A stretch of 64,000 nucleotides of DNA. Origin: Bythopirellula goksoeyrii (GTDB lineage: Bacteria > Planctomycetota > Planctomycetia > Pirellulales > Lacipirellulaceae). Under the pieces are notes generated by a model. The model was given only the letters and a program-made list of their open reading frames with translations, did no database searches and was not told where the DNA came from. A program made the translations under genes and the position numbers. Positions within the stretch are counted from its first letter, which is position 1, and each line of letters begins with the position of its first letter. The stretch lies in the NCBI RefSeq assembly GCF_008065115.1, contig NZ_CP042913.1, positions 1,028,338 to 1,092,337 on the forward strand, written 5' to 3'. Below, piece after piece: positions 1-7,962 of the stretch.

Positions 1-569
1 TGACCTGTTAACTCGGCCTGTTCAGGCTCCGTGTCATCAAAGAAGCATTCATGGATCAAGAGATCGACTCCACGAATTCGCTCGATGTAATCAACGTCCG
101 GGGCGGCAACCGTATCGGTCACGTAGGCCATGGAGCGGTCAGGCCAATCGATACGGTACCCCACCGAGCCTCCTGGGTGCCGCAGCGGAAAATGTGTGAG
201 CACTCCGCCGTCGGCCAAGGTGATTCGTGGTTCGAGTGGGCACATCTTAAGTGGCGGATCGACGGGAAACAATAATTCTGAAAATAGATGCGACCGCAGT
301 GCCTCAAGTTTCTCGGGTTCACCGTGCACGGTGACAGTCTCAAGAGAGGTTCCTGCTAAGATACCGAAAATGAACGTGAGTCCCATCACATGGTCCAAAT
401 GAGCATGCGAAAGATACACATCAAGCGTGTCGGTACATAAGTAATCATTGACCCTGTACATCGCCGATCCGGCATCAAAGACGACTCCCAATTCCGGCAA
501 CATCAAACAGGCCGTATGCCTGCGATCGTTGGGGTGGTAGCCGCTTGTTCCCAGTAAAACTAATTTCAT
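1..569 (-). CDS. MBL-fold metallohydrolase (RNase Z-like), 3' end missing
   Basis: This reverse-strand reading frame starts with ATG at 569 and runs open off the left edge for about 189 codons. The protein begins MKLVLLGTSGYHPNDRRHTA and carries the metal-binding motif HAHLDHVMG near residue 55, the HxHxDH signature of the metallo-beta-lactamase fold. A later stretch, YVTDT and then LLIHECFFDD, matches the downstream metal ligands of RNase Z/phosphodiesterase-like members. It is expected to be a cytoplasmic zinc-dependent phosphodiesterase or similar hydrolase; the substrate cannot be told. It is divergent from the solute-binding protein gene to its right. The family call is secure, the function is not. 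Confidence 0.85.
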   Translation of the reverse strand, partial: MKLVLLGTSGYHPNDRRHTACLMLPELGVVFDAGSAMYRVNDYLCTDTLDVYLSHAHLDHVMGLTFIFGILAGTSLETVTVHGEPEKLEALRSHLFSELLFPVDPPLKMCPLEPRITLADGGVLTHFPLRHPGGSVGYRIDWPDRSMAYVTDTVAAPDVDYIERIRGVDLLIHECFFDDTEPEQAELTG

Positions 570-736
570 AGGGGTCCCGGATGAGTCCTTGATCTGTTGC
601 GTACCTAATTCCACGCAATAGTGCAAAGCTAGGGCGGTCTGCTATTGTACAGGGAGTGGGGCAGCCAATCTATTGCAACCTACTGCAAAGGGCGTGCCCT
701 ACACATCTCAATCCTAGCATTTTTCTCGGAGCGAAT

Positions 737-1792
737 ATGCAGAGCGGAAGCATTCTCAATCGACTACCGGTGATTATTATCGCTCTTTTGGCAGTCTCAG
801 CGGCGGTGGGGCTGACGATCGCGTTGCAAAATTCCCCCAAGGGACCCGTGGTGGTGATTTATACTGCCCTGGATGAGCAATTCTCACGCCCGATACTCGA
901 TAAATTCACTGAGCAAACGGGAATTCGTGTGCTCGCCAAGTACGACACCGAGTCTACCAAGAGCGTCGGGCTTACCCAGGCTCTGTTTGCCGAACGTTCG
1001 AGGCCTCGTTGCGATGTGTTCTGGAACAACGAGATGGTCAATACCCTGCGTCTGGCGCGAGACGGTCTGTTGCAGGATCGCGACAGTTCCCTCTACGCGG
1101 AATTTCCAACCGAATACCGCTCAAAGGAGAATCTTTGGTGTGGATTCGCCGCCCGCGCGCGCGTTCTGCTGGTGAATACAGACCTCGTTTCCGATCAGGA
1201 TTTCCCTTCAGGTATTGAAGACCTCTGCGATCCCATGTGGAAAGATCGTGTAGGAATCGCCAAGCCACTCGCCGGCACCACGGCCAGCCACGCAGCTTGC
1301 CTCTTCGCGGTTTGGGGCGAAGAACGAACCAAAGATTTCTTTCGACGCTTGAAGGCGAACGCCCAAGTTCTCGGTGGCAACAAACAGGTCGCCCGCGCCG
1401 TGGCGACCGGTTCTCTGGCCTTCGGCATCACCGATACCGACGACGCACTCATTGAACTCGAAGCGGGATTCCCTGTCGCGATCATCTATCCCGATCAGGA
1501 GGAAGATCAGCTGGGCACTCTTTTCATTCCCAATACAGTTGCGATGGTCAAGGGTGCCCCGCACGAAAAGTCTGCACAGAAGTTGATCGAATTTCTGCTC
1601 TCTCCTGAAGTTGAAGAAATACTGGCTGCCGGACCTAGCGCACAAATCCCACTCAGGCCAGGAGTGCCAAAAAGCGATCGTGTGGAGTCGCCCGCCACGG
1701 TCAAGGCGATGCAAGTTGATTTCCAAAAAGCCGCGGCCACGTGGAATGCTGCGGCGCAGTTTTTACGCAGCGAATTCGCAACGGCCGAGTGA
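737..1792 (+). CDS. Extracellular solute-binding protein, iron(III)-type ABC transporter
   Basis: The 351-residue product starts at MQSGSILNRLPV; an in-frame ATG at 656 exists but its extra N-terminus is not signal-like. Residues about 9-30 form one hydrophobic segment, a signal peptide or membrane anchor. The mature part begins VVVIYTALDEQFSRPIL and continues with FTEQTGIRVLAKYDTES, typical of the periplasmic ferric-iron/2-aminoethylphosphonate binding protein family that delivers a ligand to an inner-membrane ABC permease. The length fits the family. No permease or ATPase gene lies next to it, so it is an orphan or works with a transporter encoded elsewhere. The ligand is inferred only from family resemblance. 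Confidence 0.8.
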   Translation: MQSGSILNRLPVIIIALLAVSAAVGLTIALQNSPKGPVVVIYTALDEQFSRPILDKFTEQTGIRVLAKYDTESTKSVGLTQALFAERSRPRCDVFWNNEMVNTLRLARDGLLQDRDSSLYAEFPTEYRSKENLWCGFAARARVLLVNTDLVSDQDFPSGIEDLCDPMWKDRVGIAKPLAGTTASHAACLFAVWGEERTKDFFRRLKANAQVLGGNKQVARAVATGSLAFGITDTDDALIELEAGFPVAIIYPDQEEDQLGTLFIPNTVAMVKGAPHEKSAQKLIEFLLSPEVEEILAAGPSAQIPLRPGVPKSDRVESPATVKAMQVDFQKAAATWNAAAQFLRSEFATAE

Positions 1793-1906
1793 TTTGTTAG
1801 CCGCGACGCGCCGCGAAGTCCTGCTTCGCAAAGTGGAGCGCGCCCAGCGCGGCAACGTAGCAAGGTCGTCAGCAAGTGTCTCTTCGCAATCTCTAGCACG
1901 TGCCAT
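1763..1906 (-). pseudogene. Remnant of HigA-like antitoxin
   Basis: A 47-codon frame begins MARARDCEETLADDL, which resembles the start of the small antitoxins that accompany Gp49/HigB-type toxins, and is preceded by a good GGAGG ribosome-binding site. After about 15 residues the likeness is lost and the frame becomes arginine-rich; a neighbouring frame reads RAPLCEAGLRG, a plausible continuation after a frameshift. The 3' part overlaps GC-rich inverted sequence of the intergenic-repeat kind and the end of the convergent solute-binding protein gene. I read it as a decayed antitoxin, paired with the toxin remnant just upstream. Confidence 0.45.
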
Positions 1907-2135
1907 AATTATCCTCCGACCCTCGGGCTTTATGGTCAGCCCAATACGCTTTTGCTGTTTCGATATCGCGATCACAGTAGACTCGATAACCAGGCCCGTA
2001 ATCGATACGCAACTCACACACACCATCTCCAACCGTTTTGTGGCGAATTCCGCAGTGATAAGGAACACCATTCAAGTTGAGACCGTCCCGAGGCACCAGA
2101 TCCCCTACTGCGAACGTTGCCATAGCAAGCATCAT
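1893..2135 (-). pseudogene. Remnant of RelE/HigB-type toxin with internal deletion
   Basis: The frame contains VGDGVCELRIDYGPGYRVYC followed directly by DRDIETAKAYWADHKARG. In intact addiction-module killer proteins of this family these two blocks are separated by a beta-strand block ending in a GGDK-like motif, so about 18-20 residues appear to be missing, in frame. The N-terminal 40 residues also do not look like the normal helical start. The last codons overlap the start of the antitoxin remnant by 14 bases, the normal toxin-then-antitoxin order. Probably inactive. Confidence 0.55.
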
Positions 2136-2316
2136 TATGGCTTACGTCGAGAATTAACCACCCAAGACAGAGTTTCGCTCGATGAGTTGTGTATGTGGAC
2201 AATAACCTGCGCCGGCGTTTCACACTTGGGCAGGTACACGCCTTGTATGAGCCTAAGATGGCTTTAGATCTGTGTAGGCATTACTTGCTACCGAGGCGAT
2301 CGGTGGGCTTTCTTGT

Positions 2317-2829
2317 TCACGTGGGGAGTTGTGAATTGGATACTCTGAGAATTTGTATTGAACTGAAAATGTTCTCGTCATCCTTAGTTTCAGTCCCGAG
2401 GTCGACTCGGATACGATGGGCTCCTGCCCATGGAGCAATGTCGAATGAATCGAGCACGCGGACAACTCGATCACGAAAGGGACCGACCAAGACATGCACC
2501 ATTTCACCCTGTTGAAATGGTTCGCCATTCTTCAGGCTGCGAGAGTAATAAAATGGTCCTAAGATAGGCCAACCAATTAGGATACCGACAAAGTACCCCA
2601 ACAGTGCGGCCAGTAAACAGCAGCCTATGAATAGGAGAGGGTCAGGCCATCCGGAGGGGCGGAGTAGCAGCGGCCAGCAACTTCTTACAACCCACAAAAC
2701 GAAACCAAGTGGGATCACCATGAGCCAGAGCTTGCTTGGCCACTCGTTCGCTACGAAGTAGTGAATTGGACTTGGTTTCTTCATCCTTCGAGTCCAGAAC
2801 AAAAATAGCATCGTTTCTGTTTCATTCAA
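2317..2829 (-). CDS. Membrane protein of unknown function
   Basis: I do not recognise this 170-residue protein. It has two hydrophobic segments at about residues 33-52 (LWLMVIPLGFVLWVVRSCW) and 64-90 (PLLFIGCCLLAALLGYFVGI), followed by a soluble C-terminal part from about residue 105 rich in beta-strand pattern (GEMVHVLVGPFRDRVVRVLD), somewhat like a KOW/SH3-type barrel. The start is uncertain: ATG at 2829 has no clear ribosome-binding site, and an alternative ATG at 2784 gives MKKPSPIHYFV. It stands alone between the toxin-antitoxin remnant and the helicase gene. Confidence 0.6.
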   Translation of the reverse strand: MNETETMLFLFWTRRMKKPSPIHYFVANEWPSKLWLMVIPLGFVLWVVRSCWPLLLRPSGWPDPLLFIGCCLLAALLGYFVGILIGWPILGPFYYSRSLKNGEPFQQGEMVHVLVGPFRDRVVRVLDSFDIAPWAGAHRIRVDLGTETKDDENIFSSIQILRVSNSQLPT

Positions 2830-3005
2830 TAAGATGCCAGCTCTTCAGATAGTTGCAAGGCGTAAATCAATCACGACCAAGGCAAAAGTCCAGCCTTGCA
2901 CTTGCAGCTACCAGAAACTGCCTCGCCTTCATCGACCGAAGCACTTTCGGTTCAGCCAGAGGCAGGAACCGCCCGGGCGAATATGCTCGTCTTGCCTTGG
3001 AGACC

Positions 3006-4349
3006 TCAGAGCCCCCGACGGTGACGGCGCCTTGGGCGTTGGCCAGGAGGGGCCGGTTTCTTCTCAGCTGGTTCCGCGTCGGCGCGTGCTTCTTGCGGTG
3101 GAGCAGCAGTAGCGACCGTTTGGAATCCTTCGATTTCGTCACGCTTCAACAGAGTGTTGATGAGCATTTCGATCCGTGTGAGTTCGATTCCCTGTTCGGG
3201 GGTAACAAAAGAATAAGCGACTCCCTCACGTCCCATGCGGCCTGTGCGTCCCACCCGATGGACATAATCGTCGGAGGATTGGGGCAGATCATAGTTGACA
3301 ATGTGCGAAATATTGGAAACATCGATGCCGCGACCGACGACATCTGTGGCGATCAAGATCTTCACGTCTCCGGCACGAAATTTACGCATGACTCGATCCC
3401 GGGCTGACTGCTGCATGTCACCATGGATGAGGTCCACCGAGGGTGTTTTCTTCGAAAGTTTGTTGTGCAATCGATCCGTGCCACGCTTGGTGCGACAAAA
3501 GACAATCGCCTGCTCGGGATCTTCTCGCTGAATCAGTCGGACCAAAAGTTCGTACTTGCGCTCCTCATCGACCGAAAAATAATGCTGCTCGATCGTGTCG
3601 ACCGTCTTGTTCTTCGGCGAAAAGTCCATGATCTCCGGGTCGACCATGTAGCGTTTGGCAAGTCGCTCGATTCCCGGGGCCACGGTCGCACTTAAGAGCA
3701 GTGTCTGCCGTTTCTGGGGACAACGGCGAAGTATTTTCTCAATATCGGGACGAAAACCGATATCGAGCATCCGATCGGCCTCATCCAGAACAACGAATTC
3801 CAGTTTCTCCAGCTTTAAAGCACTGCGAGACAAGAGATCAATCACGCGACCCGGCGTGCCGACGACAATGTCCGCTCCACGGCCCAATCGATCGATTTGC
3901 TGCCGAATGGGCTTACCACCATAGACTGCCTGGCAACGCGTCTTGCGGCCGTGGGCCAACTTGCTGATTTCGTCCCGTACCTGGACGGCCAATTCGCGCG
4001 TGGGAACCAGCACGAGCGCTTGAGGCAACGGCCCGCATGACTCTGTGCCAAGTCGCTCCAAGATGGGAATCGCAAAAGCTGCTGTCTTCCCGGTACCAGT
4101 GCGCGCCTGACCCAGCACATCGACACCCGCGATTGCCCTAGGAATGATTCCCGCTTGAACAGGTGAAGGCTCATGATATGAGGCAGCAACCAGCGAAGCC
4201 AACATCACATCCGAGAGGCCAAGTTGGGCAAATGTAGGAGCAGGTCCAGAGTCAGGCGTCTCTTCGCTCGAAGCAGGATTAGTAACCAAAATGAGTCGGA
4301 TTTCGTTCTGAGGAATTCGGCACGAGTGGTATAACCACAAGTCTGGCAT
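3006..4349 (-). CDS. DEAD-box ATP-dependent RNA helicase (RhlE/DeaD group)
   Basis: The 447-residue protein has all helicase core motifs in order: Q motif PSPVQAGIIP, motif I ARTGTGKT, Ia PTRELAVQ, Ib TPGRVIDL, II VLDEADRMLD, III SAT, V TDVVGRGIDV and VI HRVGRTGRMGREG. It ends in an Ala/Pro stretch and a basic tail (RPRRRHRRGL) likely to add nonspecific RNA binding. Such enzymes unwind short RNA duplexes in ribosome assembly or RNA decay in the cytoplasm. The first 25 or so residues (MPDLWLYHSC...) look unlike the family; a start at the TTG just before VTNPASSEE is possible. It is transcribed alone. Confidence 0.92.
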   Translation of the reverse strand: MPDLWLYHSCRIPQNEIRLILVTNPASSEETPDSGPAPTFAQLGLSDVMLASLVAASYHEPSPVQAGIIPRAIAGVDVLGQARTGTGKTAAFAIPILERLGTESCGPLPQALVLVPTRELAVQVRDEISKLAHGRKTRCQAVYGGKPIRQQIDRLGRGADIVVGTPGRVIDLLSRSALKLEKLEFVVLDEADRMLDIGFRPDIEKILRRCPQKRQTLLLSATVAPGIERLAKRYMVDPEIMDFSPKNKTVDTIEQHYFSVDEERKYELLVRLIQREDPEQAIVFCRTKRGTDRLHNKLSKKTPSVDLIHGDMQQSARDRVMRKFRAGDVKILIATDVVGRGIDVSNISHIVNYDLPQSSDDYVHRVGRTGRMGREGVAYSFVTPEQGIELTRIEMLINTLLKRDEIEGFQTVATAAPPQEARADAEPAEKKPAPPGQRPRRRHRRGL

Positions 4350-4438
4350 GGCCTACTGGGACATTCCGTGTAGTCCAAACCATGAAAAGAGGCTAACACT
4401 TCTGGCTTAAGGGGTCAATTGACCGCCCAGAAGCATAG

Positions 4439-4470
4439 AAAAACCGATTGCGCCCCATGGACGCAATCGG
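4439..4470 (-). terminator. Intrinsic terminator of the H1-like gene
   Basis: Read on the minus strand, CCGATTGCG, a 9-base loop and CGCAATCGG form a perfect 9-bp stem followed by five T residues. It lies about 57 bases beyond the stop codon of the H1-like gene, in the right orientation to end its transcript, and upstream of the helicase gene. Confidence 0.8.
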
Positions 4471-4526
4471 CTCGTAAGATTTGTGGCCTTCGAATCGCAC
4501 TAGAAAGTAGATTCGCCAAGGGCTCA

Positions 4527-4787
4527 CTATTTCTTGGCAGTCTTCTTCTTGGCGACGCGCTTCTTGGTGCTTCGCTTAGCGGGAGCAGCCTTTGCGGCGG
4601 TCTTCTTCTTGGCTGCCTTCTTCTTTGGCGACTTCTTGGCTGCCTTCTTCTTCGTGGACTTCTTGGCAGCTTTCTTCTTGGTCGACTTCTTGGCCGCAGC
4701 CTTTTTCTTAGTCGATTTCTTAGCGGCCTTCTTGGGAGCTGCCTTAGCAGCCTTCTTCTTCGTGGACTTTCTTGCTGTTGTAGCCAT
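4527..4787 (-). CDS. Histone H1-like Lys/Ala-rich DNA-binding protein
   Basis: The 86-residue product consists almost entirely of Lys, Ala, Thr, Ser and Pro arranged as repeats of the type KKAAKKSTKK, beginning MATTARKSTKKKAAK. This matches the H1 C-terminal-like nucleoid proteins of planctomycetes, chlamydiae (Hc1/Hc2) and others, which bind DNA through charge and help compact it. A GGAG ribosome-binding site precedes the ATG. The gene has its own intrinsic terminator and is monocistronic. The antisense frames over it look hydrophobic only because they are the complement of AAG/GCC codons. The number of repeats probably varies between strains. Confidence 0.85.
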   Translation of the reverse strand: MATTARKSTKKKAAKAAPKKAAKKSTKKKAAAKKSTKKKAAKKSTKKKAAKKSPKKKAAKKKTAAKAAPAKRSTKKRVAKKKTAKK

Positions 4788-5321
4788 AGCCTTTTGGGCT
4801 CCTTCCGTGATTGCGCCCGGTATTGATATGGTTCTCCCTCTGGGCGCTCAGAAAGAAAGGGAGGAACCCACTTAGAATTGAATAGAACTGCTTTCTCAAG
4901 ACAATTTCTCTAGGCTGCAGTTCTAATGACTCCTCATAAAGTTGCTGGGGGGACGACTTATCGCGTAGGCGGATAACAGGGCCTGGAGATAGTGAGTTGG
5001 ATATGCCGTCAGTTTATGAATTAGATAAAATGAAAATCAGGATCTAGGTTTGAATGACAATACGTGGATCGTAGGAAGCTGTGATCAGTATAAAGTTGGT
5101 TTGATTAATCGTCAAAACTTTGGTGTATGAATTACTCGAATCGGTCACAAATCCACAATCGATTCCAACAACTTCCTTCGACTGCGCGCAATTGAACCAA
5201 TTACTTATTGATCTCGTCAATACGAATTTGCAAAATATTTGGAAATCCGTAAGCCTGGCGAGCACTTTTGGGACTCGCGGATAGAATTGACCAAGGGGTG
5301 AATTCGGTTCACTGGGTGGCT
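4788..5321. other. Intergenic stretch without recognisable gene
   Basis: No convincing coding sequence is seen between the H1-like gene and the end of the inositol-phosphate synthase gene. An 8-bp inverted repeat TAGAACTG/CAGTTCTA (4883-4890 and 4918-4925) lies about 100 bases upstream of the H1-like start and could be a regulatory site or part of its leader; this is unproven. The sequence from 4930 to 5320 is AT-richer than its neighbours. Confidence 0.5.
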
Positions 5322-6518
5322 TCAAGACGATCGGCGAGCCCAGGCAATCAAGTCTTCCGTCTGCTCGGCAAACCCATGGCGATCGGTGCCAAGTGGGCTC
5401 TTGAAGAAGCTGCCGAGTACCCCCAATGCACCGGTCTCTCCCCGCTCTTGAGCAACCAAAACAAAGCGCACCAGATCGAGCACCAGAGGGGCCGCCAGGA
5501 GCGAATCGCAGCCCTGCCAAGTGAGCTGCAAAGTCATCGGAGTCTGCAAAAAACCGCGGAAATGTACGTGATCCCACGCGGTTTTCCAATCGCCCAGACT
5601 GGCGATATGCTCGATCGACACAAGGCTCTGGGGGGCGTATCCGAGGATTCGTTCTAGGAGTTGATCCTTGCTTTTCACCTTCGAAGCTTTGTTGTCTGGA
5701 TCACTCAAAACCTTGCCGTCGAGATTGCCAAAAATATTGTGTCCGACCCAACTCATGACCTCCAAATTCCTGGAAGCGAACATGGGAGCTAGCACGCTCT
5801 TCAGGAGGGTCTCACCCGTCTTGGCGTCCCGACCGGCGTGGCAAATATTTTTTTTTCGAGCAAGCTCATCGATACCCTTCGGGGTAGCTCCTAAAGAGGG
5901 GGTGAAATTGATATAGGGCATACCCAACTCCAAGGCTCCGATGGCGTAGAGGCTGCTGGCCGGCAAGGGACAATCAGGTTGCCCGAGTTGCTCCTCGGCT
6001 GCCTCCCAGGTCTCAGGCCACAAGGAAGAATCCACCAGGGCCTCGGTAGATGCCAGATTCACAACCACCACGTTGTCGAGTCGCTCACGCTGCTGAAAAT
6101 CCCTCAAGTCGGCCTGCACCCGGTCCACAGCATCGCGGGCACTTTTTTCAACCGCGACATCTGGGGAGGCCAAATCACGAATGGTGGGCCCCACATTCCA
6201 CAGGACACCCGGACGGATATTGGCTTCGGCCGAAGCAAGGAAATCTTGACTCTTTTCCAAGGCAACGGCTTCAATGACTCGGCTGTCGTGATGCAGCCGT
6301 TGTGCCTCGTCTTGTAAGGTAGAAGAGCGAATTTCGTGACCTCCCACGACAAATTGGTCCCAATTCGTCAAAGGCAGGTGGGCGAATTCGGCAAGACAGC
6401 TCACCAGGCCAGTCTCTGGCGTTAACCCGTTGCGGAGAGCCGAGAGTCCTACAAGTGTTGTGACGGAAACCCCTCCACGGGCTCCGATGATCCAGATTCC
6501 GATTCGTGGGGTGCTCAT
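5322..6518 (-). CDS. ino1: Myo-inositol-1-phosphate synthase
   Basis: The 398-residue protein begins with an NAD-binding Rossmann segment (RIGIWIIGARGGVSVTTLVG) and has the family blocks YINFTPSLGATPKG, GRDAKTGETLLKS and SWVGHNIFGNLDG. The last corresponds to the NHLGNNDG block of eukaryotic enzymes, and the GRDAKTG block holds the catalytic lysine region. The enzyme converts glucose-6-phosphate to 1L-myo-inositol-1-phosphate using bound NAD, in the cytoplasm, for inositol lipids or osmolytes. The length fits bacterial and archaeal members. It is divergent from the aminotransferase gene, with about 190 bases between the starts. No inositol phosphatase gene is next to it. Confidence 0.88.
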   Translation of the reverse strand: MSTPRIGIWIIGARGGVSVTTLVGLSALRNGLTPETGLVSCLAEFAHLPLTNWDQFVVGGHEIRSSTLQDEAQRLHHDSRVIEAVALEKSQDFLASAEANIRPGVLWNVGPTIRDLASPDVAVEKSARDAVDRVQADLRDFQQRERLDNVVVVNLASTEALVDSSLWPETWEAAEEQLGQPDCPLPASSLYAIGALELGMPYINFTPSLGATPKGIDELARKKNICHAGRDAKTGETLLKSVLAPMFASRNLEVMSWVGHNIFGNLDGKVLSDPDNKASKVKSKDQLLERILGYAPQSLVSIEHIASLGDWKTAWDHVHFRGFLQTPMTLQLTWQGCDSLLAAPLVLDLVRFVLVAQERGETGALGVLGSFFKSPLGTDRHGFAEQTEDLIAWARRSS

Positions 6519-6712
6519 AAGTTGAATGGCAAGTAAGTCAGAGAGTAACGGGGGAGGATATTGGCCGAGGGGGTGCAGCTTCTCAACGCAACTACACTAG
6601 GAACCGGCTCCGGCAAGGTTTATGATTGTCGCATTACCCGGCGAAGAGCGTCAACAGGCGAGGTCGGGACGAACTGACACCCCTTTCTCGCTCAGAATGG
6701 CGACCTACCTCC

Positions 6713-7909
6713 ATGTTAGAAACTGTTGATTTAGCCCCTCGGGACGCAATCCTGGGACTCACCGTGGCATTCAATGAGGATCCACGATCCGAAAAAGTGA
6801 ATCTGAGTGTCGGAGTCTATCAAGATGAACACGGCAAGACTCCAACTCTTGGGAGTGTTGTCGAGGCCGAAAACATCCTGGCGGCAGGGCCCTCCAACAA
6901 GGCCTATCTGCCTATTTCAGGATCACCTGGATACTCGGAGGTTGTTCAGGAGTTGGTGTTTGGCCCTGAGTACCAGACGGCCGGGCACTTAGCCGGAGCA
7001 CACACCCCCGGAGGTACAGGAGGTCTGCGGGTAGCTGCCGATTTCCTCCATGCGAATTTCCCTCAAGCGACCGTGTGGCTCAGCGAGCCCACGTGGCCCA
7101 ATCATCCCAGCGTTTTTGCCGCAGCAGAAGTTCCAACCAAGACTTACCCTTACTTCGACCAACAGACCAATAGTCTTGCCTTCGAGCAAATGCTCGCTGC
7201 CATCGAAAAAATGCCTGCTGGCGACGTGATCCTTCTACATGGCTGCTGCCACAATCCGACGGGGATAGATCCCACGGCTAAAGAGTGGCAGCAAATCGTC
7301 CAAGCGGTTGCCAAGCGTGGATTGTTGCCCTTTCTCGACTTTGCCTATCAGGGTTTCGGGGACGGGCTTGATGAAGATGCGGCTGGAGTGCGCGAGTTTC
7401 GCAATGCGGGAGGCGATCTGATCGTTTGCAGTTCCTTCTCTAAGAATTTCGGCCTCTATCGAGAGCGAGTCGGAGCCCTGTCCATCGCTTGCGCCACGAA
7501 CGACGCCGCCACAGCCGTGCAGAGCCAGATCAATCGTGCAATTCGGGCGAATTACTCGAATCCACCAGCCCACGGGGCAGCCATCGTTGAAACAATTCTT
7601 CGCGATCAAAATCTTCGAGAAACCTGGGAAAAAGAACTTTCTGCCATGCGGGACCGTATAAACGGGATGCGCCAGCAATTGGTCGATTCACTAGAGGCGA
7701 AGGGGGTGCCGGGAGACTACTCTTTTATCACGCGACAGCGAGGCATGTTCTCCTTTTCCGGACTAACGAAGGACCAGGTCGAACAACTTCGCGAGCAATA
7801 TGCTATCTATATAGTAGGTTCTGGACGTATCAATGTTGCCGGTTTGACCCCCGCCAACATCGACCGAGTAACCGAGGCAATCGGCGCCGTGGTCAGCAAG
7901 AGTGCTTGA
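6713..7909 (+). CDS. Aspartate/aromatic aminotransferase (class I, PLP)
   Basis: The product from ATG 6713 has 398 residues and starts MLETVDLAPRDAILGLTVAF, the usual beginning of the AspC/TyrB group, so the ATG at 6626 is not used. Family motifs include VNLSVGVYQDEHGKTP, HGCCHNPTGIDP and SSFSKNFGLYRERVGAL with the pyridoxal-phosphate lysine in SFSKN. The Arg in RINVAG near the C-terminus binds the substrate carboxylate. It transfers amino groups between aspartate or aromatic amino acids and 2-oxoglutarate in the cytoplasm. The gene is 53 bases upstream of glgA on the same strand, but a functional link is not obvious. Confidence 0.9.
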   Translation: MLETVDLAPRDAILGLTVAFNEDPRSEKVNLSVGVYQDEHGKTPTLGSVVEAENILAAGPSNKAYLPISGSPGYSEVVQELVFGPEYQTAGHLAGAHTPGGTGGLRVAADFLHANFPQATVWLSEPTWPNHPSVFAAAEVPTKTYPYFDQQTNSLAFEQMLAAIEKMPAGDVILLHGCCHNPTGIDPTAKEWQQIVQAVAKRGLLPFLDFAYQGFGDGLDEDAAGVREFRNAGGDLIVCSSFSKNFGLYRERVGALSIACATNDAATAVQSQINRAIRANYSNPPAHGAAIVETILRDQNLRETWEKELSAMRDRINGMRQQLVDSLEAKGVPGDYSFITRQRGMFSFSGLTKDQVEQLREQYAIYIVGSGRINVAGLTPANIDRVTEAIGAVVSKSA

Positions 7910-7962
7910 CTCGCAAAGTTTCGCCGCAGTGTTCCTAAAATAGCTCCAAAGGTGGTAGCAAC

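Noticed and set aside
1611-2267. 218-codon plus-strand frame
   Set aside because: It overlaps the solute-binding protein gene out of frame and runs antisense through the toxin-antitoxin remnants; no family likeness.
4419-4875. Two overlapping plus-strand frames rich in Leu/Phe or Gly/Leu/Ser that could be taken for membrane proteins
   Set aside because: They are the complement of AAG/GCC codons of the Lys/Ala-rich H1-like gene, which has a ribosome-binding site and terminator.
5044-5589. 181-codon minus-strand frame
   Set aside because: Its first half is the inositol-phosphate synthase gene in another frame and the rest is AT-rich intergenic sequence.
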